Source: Azolla caroliniana
Taxonomy: Eukaryota > Polypodiophyta
Reading direction: 5' to 3'
Length of the DNA: 64,000 bases
Assembly (NCBI GenBank): GCA_043228905.1
Contig: JBHGNT010000021.1
Coordinates: 1,364,001-1,428,000, forward strand
This document shows, piece by piece, positions 52,901 through 64,000 of the stretch (the stretch's first letter is position 1; every line of letters starts with the position of its first letter). The position numbers were made by a program, and so were the translations under genes. Under the pieces are notes generated by a model. That model was given only the letters and a program-made list of their open reading frames with translations. It made no database searches and was not told the origin of the DNA.

Positions 52901-55900
52901 ATTCTTGTAATAGGTACTTTGGTTGTAGTTAACTTCAGGCTTCTAAATGAATTGACATAATTGTCCTTTTGCATGTGCTCACAACATTCTACTAATCTTT
53001 GCATGATTGGAGTTAGAACCATTTTTTGTGAGCATTGAAAGCATGAAGATTTTCAGATTTGCGCTGTTTTTGTGCATTGAGAGCTTGGGGATTTTCAGAT
53101 TTGCACCATTGTGTCCATTGATAGCGTAAAAACTTTCATTGTATATCCCCAATAAAAATGGAAGAAATCTTGGTATAAATGGTAGCAGTGTTAGTACAGA
53201 AACAAGCGGTGTATGGACTTACTGAAGTGAATCGACAAGCAATAATTGATGCTCGTCTTGTTGCGAATCCGGGATGTTACCCTACTACAATTTTGCTTCC
53301 TCTTGCTCCATTACTGAAGGTAAGTGCTTATAATATAATACATGTTTGACTCTTGTTTATATGCTCAAGAAAGGGGAGCTGCCTCTTTTTATACGGGATT
53401 AAATTGGATCCATGACAGAAAGAAAGCTATATAAACTCTTCTTTTAAGAAAAGCCAAAATGACCTAAAACACCAAACAAGAGATTACATCTTACAATGTT
53501 TTCTTGTCCTTGGGAATAGCAAACCAAATTATAACTAAAGGTATGGCACTAAAGAATTTAGATGTCTGAGAACTTAAGATTCCAACTTAGACTGAAACTT
53601 TTGTCTTTTGAAAGCTCTCCAACATGGGGCATTTCACTATGGAGGGATCTCCAAAGCAAGGGAACCACCATCCCTCATTTCCCTGTAGCACTTGCAATGT
53701 GACAGGGATGATATTGGGGACAATGGGAGTTTGACAGGCAATGAAAGTTGTCACCATCTATGAGCATGTGAAGTACTGTCCGGATGTTTGGAATTAAGAA
53801 TTGAAATTTCACTAGTGGCTGATCATCGAATATCTGCTTCACAACCTTGTCCATGTTGGGCAAGTAGCCTCGGAAGAACTGGTTGATGAGCACCAGGTAT
53901 ATCCTGCATGGCCCAATGCTGAGAAAATATTTAAGGCCTAGATGTGTCAGTGCAGGGAAGACTAAGCATGGCAGTTGGGCAGTTGTGGATGCCTGTCACA
54001 ATAAACGTGTAGATGCAGGTGCGGCACCTCCATCTGGGAATGAAGAGTATTTGATGGCCTCAAAAGTGTAAGCCTGGCTGGTTCATTGAAACTTTTGTTG
54101 TGACTTTTTTTTCGTGGGAGTATTGGTATTTTTTTAGTCGACCCACCTGCTTGAAATTCTGTAAGGCAAATGTAGCAGGGGCATACAATAATCTCAATAT
54201 GGGTATCACTGCTGAGCATGTTCTTGAACAGCCCAATCTGTGTAAGTAAATATGTCATCTATATTAAGAACTAAAGAACTAAGGGAGTGGCTGATAATGG
54301 GCATCCTTGTTTTACTCCAATTGTGCTAGCCAACCAAATTAATCCTAATTTGTTTGTTATTTATAAGAATACATCTAAACAATTTTGAAATGATCAGAAC
54401 TCCTAAAGTTTTTCAGAAGTGATGAGAATATCTACGAGGCTATGACCCTACTCTAGAAAGCAAACCCCTCTTGGGAGGACAAGATTGACTGCTACATAGG
54501 GGTTGTGGTAGTGTTCTGGAAATGTAGTGGTATTTGGTTCAATACAAAATAAGCGAGGGTGTTTTTTCCCTATTATTTGTTTATCATGGTCCCAAAACAA
54601 ACAAATCTTTGATTTTTAAATGAAACTAATCTTTGATTGCAGGCTGGTCTTGTTACTGCAGACAGTATAATAATTGATTCCAAATCAGGAGTTAGTGGTG
54701 CTGGTAAGAATAACTACATTTTAGAGGCCTAGGATTTTTACTTCTCAGGGATTTGACTACCTCATCTTTGCGTTCTATTTATTGTACATTTAAAAGAACT
54801 GTGATGATGCCTTCTACCTTTATCAGGACGTTCAGCCAAAGAGGCAAATTTGTATACAGAGGTTTCGGAGGGGATTCATGCTTATGGAATTACGAAACAT
54901 CGACATGGTAAGTTAAAACATTTGCAACACATGAATGATAAAAAAAGGTTAAAGTTAATAGAAGTGTTATTTGAATGGGAATGAAAGGATAGCAATAAGA
55001 TGAGAGTCTATTTTCATCTGCGCCAGGCATGACTAAATTTCTTAATTGGTATGGAATGAAGCAAATTTTTTGTTTTGCAGTTCCGGAGATAGAGCAAGGA
55101 CTTTCTGAAGCATCGGGCTCAAAAGTGACCATCAGCTTTACCCCTCATCTAATGCCAATGGTATGTGTTTAACTAGCCACCTTTACATACATTGTTGGCA
55201 ACATGTCGAAACATTGTCTCTTGAGAAAAAGCATTTTTTGTTTGTAGTTTCAAAACTCCTTTCAAATTTATATGAAACTGAAAAGAAATCAGTTTTCCTT
55301 TAATTATGAAACTTTGAAGTTTCAAAGTCATTTCTTTGATCTTTGATTATTAAAGGTTTTGGAACTGCAATTATCTGTTCTATGATGAAGGGCATCTTGA
55401 TTCCCATGCAATGAACATACATCAGTAGAGTCTTAATTATTTATAACATATATTTGAATTTGCAGTCAAAAGCTCTTTGTATTCATTATCTAACATGTTC
55501 AATTGACATTCCTATTCAGAGTCGAGGCATGCAATCAACTATTTATGTTCAATGCGCAAATGGAGTGACAATTGATGATTTGCACCACTATCTTGAAGAC
55601 ATATACCGGGTAGTTAAATAGACAGCCTATAATGATGGTCTTAAAACTCTTAAAACCCTTAAAATAGATCCTTCTATATGTCTTTCTCAATTTGTTAAGA
55701 TAAACTTGAATACAAATAAGACCTTGTTTGTGTTTTTCTTATGTATGATTATGTATAGGATGAAGAATTTGTAGTTGTTTTACCAAAAGGTGTGGTTCCA
55801 CACACACGGCATGTGCGAGGCTCAAACTACTGCCACATGAATGTTTTCGAGGATCGTATCTCTGGAAGAGCAATCATTATCTCAGTGGTAAGGAAGTTAA

Positions 55901-56385
55901 TAGGTGAAAATTGGGTTGTATTTTGTTCTATATATATGCTGATTACTCAGGAATATGAAAGTTACGGGGAAATTTGTCATTTCTTTTGTATAACCTTACT
56001 ACCATAGGATAAGAAAGTTTTGCATAAAGCTACATGTTTTTACTGTTGTTGCCATTCAAAGAAAGTTTTAGGTGATCTGTGTTTTCCGTACAACCTTGAA
56101 GTTTTGAGTGAATGGTATTTCTACACATTGTCATTTCTTTATTATAGCCTAGTATTACATAATAGCTAAGTTTGAGATTGATCTGTGTGTTAGCTCACTT
56201 TTACTGTCACAAGTTGCAAATAGCTCTGTGCTTCCTTATCCTTAACTTAATACTTTACCTTTCCGTTTCTCTTGTAGATTGACAATCTTGTAAAGGGAGC
56301 ATCAGGCCAAGCCCTTCAGAATATGAATCTGTTGATGAATATCCGTGAAGATACAGGTCTTCTTCAACAACCAATGTTCCCTTAA
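49975..56385 (+). CDS. AGPR: N-acetyl-gamma-glutamyl-phosphate reductase (arginine biosynthesis, plastid)
   Basis: Thirteen coding exons: 49975-50010, 50275-50457, 50878-50985, 51107-51193, 51991-52041, 52157-52228, 53200-53319, 54643-54703, 54827-54907, 55081-55160, 55520-55609, 55759-55887, 56278-56385; 401 aa, the length of the Arabidopsis enzyme. It reduces N-acetylglutamyl phosphate to the semialdehyde with NADPH, the third step of arginine and ornithine synthesis. Residues 1-~58 look like a plastid transit peptide ([12 protein letters not shown] start). The NADP loop GASGYTG is at 65-71. The catalytic cysteine is in VANPGCYPT (~205). Also visible: [87 protein letters not shown]. All junctions are GT-AG and in phase. 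Intron 7 is 1.3 kb because a LINE inserted there. Confidence 0.97.
53440..54600 (-). mobile_element. Degenerate LINE (family A) in AGPR intron 7, antisense
   Basis: On the minus strand the reverse-transcriptase motif GVKQGCPLS is seen near 54320-54292. Lower coordinates follow the family-A 3' region: GAGAGCTTTCAAAAGACAAA, AAGATGTAATCTCTTGTTTG and the TTTCTTTC tail at about 53435. Frames are broken by stops, so it is inactive. It is the only copy in the window where the shared 3' block is joined to reverse-transcriptase coding sequence, and it supports calling the others LINEs. Confidence 0.65.
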
Positions 56386-59306
56386 AAGGAACTTGATTTA
56401 TTGTGCAGTTAGGATCGTGGCAGTTTATGTCAAGTACAACACCAAATAGCTTTAATAGCAGAAGAAACTCTCCAATACCTAGAATTGTCTATAAAGCTGT
56501 TTGAAGCACTAGATTTCAACTTCTTGAAGGAAATCTCTCTATCTTAAAATTTTGTGGATTATGGGAATAAGTTTGAGCATTTGTGTACTCACCTTATGCT
56601 ATGTATTAGCAAAAACACGGTATGGGAACTCTCATCTTATATACTTGTATCAGTAAAAGAACATTGGATGTGGAAACTTTACAAAATGAGTAAAAAAGAG
56701 TTGATCTTTTTCCACTTTTTTGATGGATGTATGATATTTAGTTTAATTAAACATTGCATATTATTTCTTGTGTTTTTTATAACTGATGGTACATACAACA
56801 CCTCACCTGATTTTTGTATGTTAATTAGTCAATCCCATCCTTTCATGATAGATATATCTATATATATTTCTCTTTTGATGAATAAGCACGCATGCATTGC
56901 GTTTTTGTTGTCCCATTTGTTGATCGGACACCATTAATTTCTGTCTTATTGTTGGATCGTCTATTGCAAGGGCCGGTCATCTACTGGAAAGACTAGTGAT
57001 GTCTCTTGCATCAGTTTTATGCTGCATTCCTTTTTAGGCTTGATAAGGCATTTGCATATCCCAATGCATTATAGATGTGGGTGTAAGAGGTGTGGGCTTA
57101 GTGTATTTGACTTGGAGAAGTTCTACGAGGTTGATACATAATAATGAGAAGCATTATTGAATGGTTGTAAATACTTATCATATTGTGAGAACGCTCCTCA
57201 TCCTCAATCTTGTGATTAAGGTAGATTATACCAGGTATGCTGCTCTCTTTAGAAAAATCGTCAACAATGGGAAGTGAACATTGAATGGTGTTGCCAAATT
57301 ATCTATGCATAGAGAAGTAACATTGCCATATACTGCTTGATTTATTTTTCTAGCATGATAACATCTTGAAAGTGGTGACCAGGACCAAGAATGATTGTAT
57401 TATAATCCTTGGAATTCAAATATCAATGGGAGCAAAGAAAGAGAGACAAAGCATATGAAAAAGAAATTTCAAACACTCAATACTCTTTTCATGATCAAAG
57501 AATTGTAAATGTATTTAGGTATTTTTTCTCGTTCTATTGGGCAATACTTACAAAAGAGCCAATCATGTATACCATGCAGCGGTGTTACTATGATACCCTT
57601 GGTGTTACTATGATACCCTTCCAACTGGTCCAAAATTGATGAAAAACCTTGGTTGTAAAAAAAGATTTTCGTTGCATTCTTAGAAATGGTTTCTTTATGT
57701 GATTTGACTTAATCCACAAAAACTGTAAAGAAAAAACTTATTTAATTGTGTTTTTGCAACACCCGCTAAACTAAGACAAGATCAAACTCTTGGCTGCAAA
57801 TATTGTTTTGACAGCCTGATCAAGGGATGGAAGACGTAATATAATGCAAAATTTGGGCACAGATCATACTTCCATTAGATGGACCTACTGTTGGATGTAT
57901 TTCCATTGCTTGGATGCAGATCCATCTGACAATGGAAGAAATCATATGAATTTAGATGGGTGACCCATTTGGAAGTGGACAAAGTGCGAGTTAACTTGCA
58001 TGATGATCAATATTATGTATCACTCCATCAATTATAGAGTGTAGGAGATCATTTTGCTGATTATGAGCAAATTTTATAACTAGAAGAAAACTAGAAGAAA
58101 AAGAGAATGCTGGAAAAGTGTAGGAGATCATTTTGCTGATTATGAGCAAATTTAATAACTGTCTAGAGGAAGTTGGGCTTACCCCTTTCCAAAAAGAAAA
58201 CAATGTTTAGGGTAGACGAAACATGGACATTTGGCATGTGGACCATTTGGGTGAAAAGCCAATGTTGATTAAGGTAAAGAAAGCATCCAATAGATGATGC
58301 TTGAATATGCATTGTCATTTCTCGGGACCAATGTCTTCACCAAATCTAGATCCCACATTTCTCCTATACAACTGAGTTGATGCACCAATTTATGTAGTGA
58401 GATCAAAAGTTGCAGTGCAATGTAAGTCAATTAGACAAACGAGAAATTGAAAAGACACTAGAACTCACACTAGGCAAACCATCCAACATGATAAAGAAAA
58501 CAAGAATCGGTATGCTTTGCACACAGGCAAACAATCAGCCTATTTGGGATGGAGCCAAAGTCTTGCACCCATGTCATGAAATTATCCAGTAAAGATACAG
58601 TTTTGCAGGAATGTTATCATCCTAAAGACTACCATCAAGTATTTAAATAGAATGATGGCGATAAAGACATTGTTTACATGTATAGGGGATGATTAGCACT
58701 TGCTCTGACTTTGAACTTACCTATGTATGCTTCAGTAGGTTTTATGTGTATTATGTTCTTGAATCACAAAATCAACAATAAACGAAGTATAGTTTTTACC
58801 AGGAGTGGGTGTGGAAAACAACTGGTCATTGTGGATTTCCCCAACATTCCAGAAAGCGTGTATGGATTCTTCTTCCACATGCAACTCATCCGCTTTTGGT
58901 ATAACCACAAATCGGTGGCGATTTCAAGGAAAAAAAGATTGTGCTTGCTCAGGGAGGACTCAACCAACCAAGTGGGGAAGATCATTGTGAATGCAATATG
59001 CACTTTCCTATTCAATGAGATTTACCTATCAAAAAGGAAAATGTATTGAGCATGACGTAGTGAATCACAAGGAGTGAAGGAAGAACTCTTCTCCTGACTA
59101 TGAAATTATAATCTGGAAGCCAATAAACAGAGGAAAGAAACAATCATTTGCCTAATATTGTTCTGTTTAAAAAAACATTATCATCGTTTCCATGTGTGAT
59201 ATTACAAGAATGAATTCATGTATTAGTCTGTACATCCAATTGTATCTGACGAGTTACAGATATATTTTTCTGCAGATTATCCTGCTTTCAAATTATTTTT
59301 TTGATG
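56386..59306. other. Intergenic between convergent genes
   Basis: Lies between the 3' ends of AGPR (+) and the coiled-coil gene (-). No gene recognised. A 112-codon open frame at 58711-59049 (+) has no family I know. Small duplications: a 19-bp unit around 57,581-57,620 (GGTGTTACTATGATACCCTT) and a 36-bp unit at 58039 and 58118. Confidence 0.45.
58039..58153. repeat. Short direct duplication (79-bp period)
   Basis: GTGTAGGAGATCATTTTGCT followed by GATTATGAGCAAATTT occurs at 58039 and again at 58118, essentially identical. Confidence 0.9.
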
Positions 59307-61549
59307 TTATGAGTTACGATCTATACTGGTTTGCAACCTCAAGAACTTCATGATGGTTTCATCATTCTGCAATATCTGTCACATCAATCAGTGTAACATG
59401 AAATTGAGTTAGTCAGGGACAGAAAAATTGATGCCAAATGATAGATCATAAACAAAAATGAGTGTCGTTTGAAAAACAAGAATAAATCAATGAAAATATC
59501 ACACCTACTGTGGAGTACTAGGGTTGGATATGTTGCAAAAAAGTTAAAGTAAATAACAAAGAAAGAGCACAGGGAAGTTTTGTTGGGCCCTATACATTTA
59601 GAATGTTGGGCCCAAGATACTAACTTTGCTTCAAGATGGATGCAAAAAATAATGAGAAATGAGAACTCATCATCAAAGACTTGCAAAATATTACAGTCAG
59701 TTTGGCTTTCAAAGTTAGCACTGGTCTACAAGAACAAATTTCTTCAGAATGTTGGAAAACAACCATCTAATGGCTATTAAAGGATCTCATTGGAAGGAAC
59801 CCAGTTTAACCTAGAGTACAAGATAGAGAACAACAAAAAGATGACTCAAAGTCAGTTTAGCTTTCAAAGTTAGCACTGGTCTACAAGAACAAATTTCTTC
59901 ATAAATGTTGGAAAACAACCATCTAATGGTTATCAAAGGATCTCATTTGAAGGAACCCAGTTTAACCTAGAGTACAACATAGAGAACAACAAAAAGATGA
60001 CGCAAAATCAGTTTGGCTTTCAAAGTTAGCACTGGTCCAGAAGCTCAAATTTCTTCATAAATGTTGGAAAGCAACCATCTAATGGCCTACCAAAGGATCT
60101 CATTTGAAGGAACCCACTTTAACCTAGAGTACAAGATAGAGAACAAACAAAAAGGTGGCTTAATGGTAAGGATGAGCAAAGCAACATCTCAACAGTCATA
60201 TGTGTGGAATTTTTCTTTTGAAAATATTTTTTGAGTGTTCATGAGAAATATATACAAAAATATACAACCCTTTTGAATTATGACATGTGCCGAGGTAACT
60301 GGGAGAATAAAAAACAAGGTAAAAAAGAAGCAAAAATGGTTTGGTTTTGATCATATGTAATATAATAGAACAAAATGCTAAAAAACTCAAACACATGCTT
60401 TTGGTTGTTTACTCCCTCTCATAAATGAATTATAACACCAATCCATTTTGTTTACTTTTAACATACAATCTTCTCTAAATGGAAAAAGAAGAAGACAGCA
60501 TTACCTCTCTTTTTAATGAAGAAATTCGACGTCGTTGATACTCAATTTCTTCTTCGAGCTCAGTTCGTTGCCCAACTTCATCTTCTAGCATTTCCTTTGT
60601 AATTCTGTGTAAACAAGAAAATTTGCACACCCAAATTGAATCTAAATTCTTTTTTCAGTTAAAATTCTAAAACTTCTTAAAGACTAGATGATGATTGGAA
60701 TAATATAATACTTCTTCACAAGTTTGGCGTTTTTTTAAAGCCAATGGTAATCAAAATGATAACCTTCTCTCTTCTGCTAATTGTTCATAATGAGACTCTT
60801 GATCTTTAATCCAGAATTCTTGCTCTTTAACCATAGTTTCAATGTCCTCCTAATTGCCAACAAATGATTTTTTTTTTTTTCCAACTTTTCAAATCAATAA
60901 AATATCCATACTTAAGAATACAACTTTAAAATTTCCCGGGAAGAATACATACTGGCATTATAAAAAATTTATATGCTAGAATACTTTATTGTGGAAATTA
61001 TGGATGAATGAATACACATGTTTTTCATTTTTCTCAATATAATTTTTAGAATATGAAAAATACCAACCTTTAAGAAATCTATTGTTTTTCCGAGTGGATT
61101 AGCGGTGTGGCACAGAGATTGTACAATGTCTTTCAATGCCTTTACATTGAAAAAAATAAATTGATTTAAAAAGACTTTACTGAATGTCTATCATATAGAG
61201 TTACACTTAGAAATATATACGTGTGGAAATATATTAAGTAGTTTCAGATTCTATTTAAGATATATGAAATTGAGGCATAACAATCCTATATATGTATCCA
61301 CTTAACGCCAATGAAACACAAGTGAAGTATTAACTATAAGAAATATAACCCAATTAAGAAATGAGTTGCAGACAAGCATCTGGATAAATGTATATAGGCA
61401 CATAAAGAAGATTTAAGAATAGATTGAAGTATAACAATCTGATATAACCAATTAGGAAATGAAAACCGAAACAAATGAGGAAGAAAGAAAGACAAAGAAA
61501 AAGGAATAAAAAAAACCTCTGCTTCATTGTCGAGATTATTATCGCCCAT
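59307..61549 (-). CDS. Small coiled-coil protein like the C-terminal domain of IFT54/TRAF3IP1 (MIP-T3)
   Basis: Proposed exons, minus strand: 61549-61517, 61139-61068, 60849-60764, 60604-60505, 59375-59307; 119 aa in frame. The order VQSLCHTANPLGKTIDFLKE, DIETMVKEQEFW, ITKEMLEDEVGQRTELEEEI, RRRISSLKREILQNDETIMK follows the family pattern (…LPLGKIMDYIQEDxDAM…W…LK…I…NExKI…). Animal and algal IFT54 are several times longer, with an N-terminal calponin-homology-like tubulin-binding domain that is absent here. The domain is nearly all coiled coil and in ciliated organisms pairs with IFT20. In a plant its function is unknown. Intron 4 holds a three-copy minisatellite. Weak points: an AAAG acceptor for exon 2, and two possible acceptors for exon 5 (59375 or 59366); the first fits the family better. 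No RNA evidence is available here. Confidence 0.75.
59698..60163. repeat. Three-copy ~155-bp tandem repeat in intron 4 of the coiled-coil gene
   Basis: Units begin CAGTTT(G/A)GCTTTCAAAG at 59698, 59853 and 60009 (periods 155 and 156). Each contains GTTAGCACTGGTC, ATGTTGGAAA(A/G)CAACC, GGATCTCATT and TTTAACCTAGAGTACAA. Copies are highly similar, so the expansion looks recent. Confidence 0.95.
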
Positions 61550-61991
61550 CTCCACCAGTTTCCAATCCCGGTCTTCTCAAAGAGCTAAAAATGCAAGTTC
61601 ACATTTTACTTTAAACGGGTGTCCTTCACAAATAATCTCATTTCATCCTTCATTTCTATGTATTCAAATAATATAACATAAATATTCATAACTCATTTGG
61701 TACAGAGGTTAGAAAACGAAATGAAAAACGAAATGTGAAACAAATGCAAATTTTTTAAAGAACGCTTGTTTTTCTTTTTCTAGAAACAAATTTTGACATC
61801 ATTAATTCTCAAATCAATGTTTCTTTTCCATAATAAAAACCTAAAAAAAAAGCTGTTTTTGTTAAACTTCCATAGTTAGAATGAGAAGAGACAGAGAGAA
61901 AAGAATGCAATGACATTACAAATGTTGAAGAAGATGTGCAAACAGAAACTGTTGAAAAGAACATGAGAAACAACTGAAATGAAAAGGGGAA

Positions 61992-62022
<31 letters not shown>

Positions 62023-62182
62023 TGCCTTTGTTTAAGAGACTAGACTGTGATCATCGCTAAATAACAGAACAGGGCGGGGCAGAAGAGAACAGAGCAGATC
62101 AAAGTAAGAAAGAAGGAAGGAAAAGGGTATTTAGGGGATTTGACAAAACGAGCCACTTTTATTTATTGCCTATACGACCCTA
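61550..62182. promoter_or_regulatory. 5' flank of the coiled-coil gene
   Basis: Upstream (minus-strand sense) of the ATG at 61549. It contains a (GA)n tract at 61996-62022, read as (CT)n on the coding strand, and an AT-rich stretch. A promoter is expected here, but no TATA box or transcription start was assigned. Confidence 0.4.
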
Positions 62183-62191
62183 TAATTTCTT

Positions 62192-62506
62192 GGGAAAAGT
62201 ACCAGGATACCCCCCCTGGAAGTTCGTCTATTTACCAGAATGCCCCTGGAAGTTCCAAATTTACCAAACTACCCCTATGTCCAAAAAATAGACTTTATAA
62301 AGTAATTATACACTCAAATCTACAAGCCCTATTTACCAAAGATGGAAGAAATGGACCCGAACTAACCCTATTTACCAAAGATTTGAGTGTATAATTACTT
62401 TATAAAGTCTAATTTTTTGGACATAGGGGTAGTTTGGTAAATTTGGAGCTTCCAGGGGCATTCTGGTAAATAGACAAACTTCCAGGGGTATCCTGGTACT
62501 TTTCCC
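62192..62506. mobile_element. Fold-back MITE, Mutator-type (9-bp target duplication)
   Basis: 315-bp element with long inverted arms. The left end GGGAAAAGTACCAGGATACC is the reverse complement of the right end GGTATCCTGGTACTTTTCCC apart from small spacing changes just inside. The arms stay complementary for about 125 bp each (including TTTACCAAACTACCCCTATG and its complement) around a ~60-bp centre. The centre holds two direct copies of CCCTATTTACCAAAGAT. The flanks are a perfect 9-bp direct repeat, TAATTTCTT (62183-62191 and 62507-62515), characteristic of Mutator-like elements. No transposase is present. Confidence 0.92.
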
Positions 62507-62515
62507 TAATTTCTT

Positions 62516-64000
62516 TACTTCTTGTAAAATGCTCCTCCACACCCTCCTCGACAGGAGAGTTCATTCCACTCTGAATGCGCATGTTCTTGTTCCGATTGTT
62601 TGTCCTAATTTTCCTTGCGTATTCATTAGACAGGAATTTATTCGTGACTAGTTAGTCAATTGTAATGCCCTACCCTATTTTCTGCAATTGTGTGATGAGT
62701 TTCTTCCTTATATTGGGGTTCGACTATGGACATTCGAGGGGAATAAAGAAAAATGTCAGAAGGGAGTTTTAGTGCAAACTTTTTTCCCTTTCAAGATTGT
62801 TCTGTGATAGAACAAAGGAACTTAAGGGCATTCACGAAAATAAAGGTAAATGATGAACAAGGGTTTAACTATGCCCTGTCTCTTCCTTTTCTTTAGCTTC
62901 AATTATGGGCATGTGGGAAACAATAGAAACTTAGGGGCATTCAAGGAAATAAAGAAAAATAAGAGAGGGGCATTCAAAAACGTTTCCATTTGTATACCAT
63001 GACATATTTGCAATTTCTCAAAACTTGTGAAAAGACAAAGTTTTTGTTGCCAATAAGGCACTCAATTATGCAAAGTTGAGAACAAATAAAATGTCGAGAA
63101 TTGTCCTTGCACATGTGAGCCTACAAATGCTCTATTATAGACGGCCAACTATAGACATCAGACAAGTGTCACATATCTTCATTACTTCAATGGGGCTAAT
63201 TGAGACAAAACATCAGAATGAGCAAACTCCAACTACATTCGCAATGTGCATTAAATTAATCAAATATATCCTCTTGCATTTTGGAACCATGATTAAAGTA
63301 CTTGTTAATGCAAATCCAAAAAATGGCAAAGCATTATTTTTCAACTAGTTGGACATAATGCCAAGGTGGTACGACATTACTAGTTATTGCATATTATGGA
63401 AAAGTAGGGTTTAGTGGACATAGATAAAGGTTTTATTATCATCTTCAAAGGTCAAATATAACCAATGAAACCAACATATAATGTTTTCACGTAAATATAA
63501 TGTGAATGTGAGTAGTGACCGTACATGTTCAAGAATGTTACGAGTTAATGTCACAATTAAGAGTACACGTTGTGAGTGTGAGAGAAATTAGTGCAAGGAT
63601 TGGATTGGGTCAAAGATGTGTGAAAAGCATAATCAAGTACGATCAAAGGTAGAGCACTATATCAATGTGTAACTACTAACATGCAAAATCCCGAACTTGT
63701 TTAAGGCAAAAATGTGCATAGTCGACTAATCCCGTCACATATGCCAAAGGTCATGTCTCACATTGACACAAGTATGGAATAACTTTTTTGGAAGCAATGG
63801 TTTGGATGGTTGATAATGTGATGGGCTCTAACACGTATCGATGCATGTGATCTGTCATACAATGAAGAATATGGTTTTGTACTTTGATGCAACATATATG
63901 GGATAGTGTATGAAGCAAGAACCTCCACATTTTCCCCATGTCTTGATACATTGGTGATATGTAGACTTCCGAACTTGTGTGCCCCAACATCTTGTGTACA
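62516..64000. other. Intergenic, no gene recognised
   Basis: AT-rich. Two similar segments around 62,790-62,870 and 62,880-62,960 share the wording GGAA-CTTAGGGGCATTCA-GGAAATAAAG. Remaining open frames (for example 63076-63348) show no recognised motif. Confidence 0.4.

Noticed and set aside
1-64000. tRNA, rRNA or organelle-derived segments
   Set aside because: I saw no cloverleaf-like gene with A/B boxes and no ribosomal or plastid/mitochondrial gene sequence. A covariance-model scan would be decisive but could not be run.

Overview
The window is nuclear DNA from a land plant, most likely a flowering plant. The evidence is five intron-rich protein genes with GT-AG introns, a plastid-type riboflavin enzyme fused to a NADAR domain (a plant arrangement), plant-type GRV2, and AT-rich intergenic DNA full of decayed LINEs, LTR elements and MITE-like repeats. 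I cannot name the species.

Layout. (1) 1,155-6,656, minus: PYRR, the pyrimidine reductase of riboflavin synthesis, 9 exons, 606 aa. (2) 6,657-12,011: repeats, including a three-unit 125-bp tandem repeat split by a LINE tail, a possible lone LTR and a LINE fragment. (3) 12,012-13,823, minus: a Rho GDP-dissociation inhibitor, 5 exons, 239 aa. (4) 13,824-22,639: gene-poor, with a complete short non-autonomous LTR retrotransposon (17,923-19,659, 5-bp target duplication) and a degenerate LINE. (5) 22,640-40,997, minus: GRV2/RME-8, the endosomal DnaJ protein, 23 exons, 2,568 aa, with LINE debris and local duplications in its introns. (6) 40,998-48,800: repeats and a LINE fragment. (7) 48,8xx-56,385, plus: N-acetyl-gamma-glutamyl-phosphate reductase of arginine synthesis, 13 coding exons plus a probable 5'UTR intron, 401 aa, with a LINE carrying a reverse-transcriptase motif in intron 7. 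(8) 59,307-61,549, minus: a small five-exon coiled-coil gene (119 aa) that resembles only the C-terminal domain of IFT54/TRAF3IP1 (MIP-T3). (9) 61,550-64,000: a Mutator-type fold-back MITE with a 9-bp target duplication, and otherwise nothing coding that I recognise.

The genes are unrelated housekeeping functions (plastid riboflavin, ROP GTPase signalling, endosomal trafficking, plastid arginine synthesis, a ciliary-type coiled coil) and do not form a pathway cluster. All exon models were built by hand from reading frame, splice consensus and family knowledge. Total lengths come out in frame and close to the known family lengths, which is the main internal check. Transcript ends are not determined.
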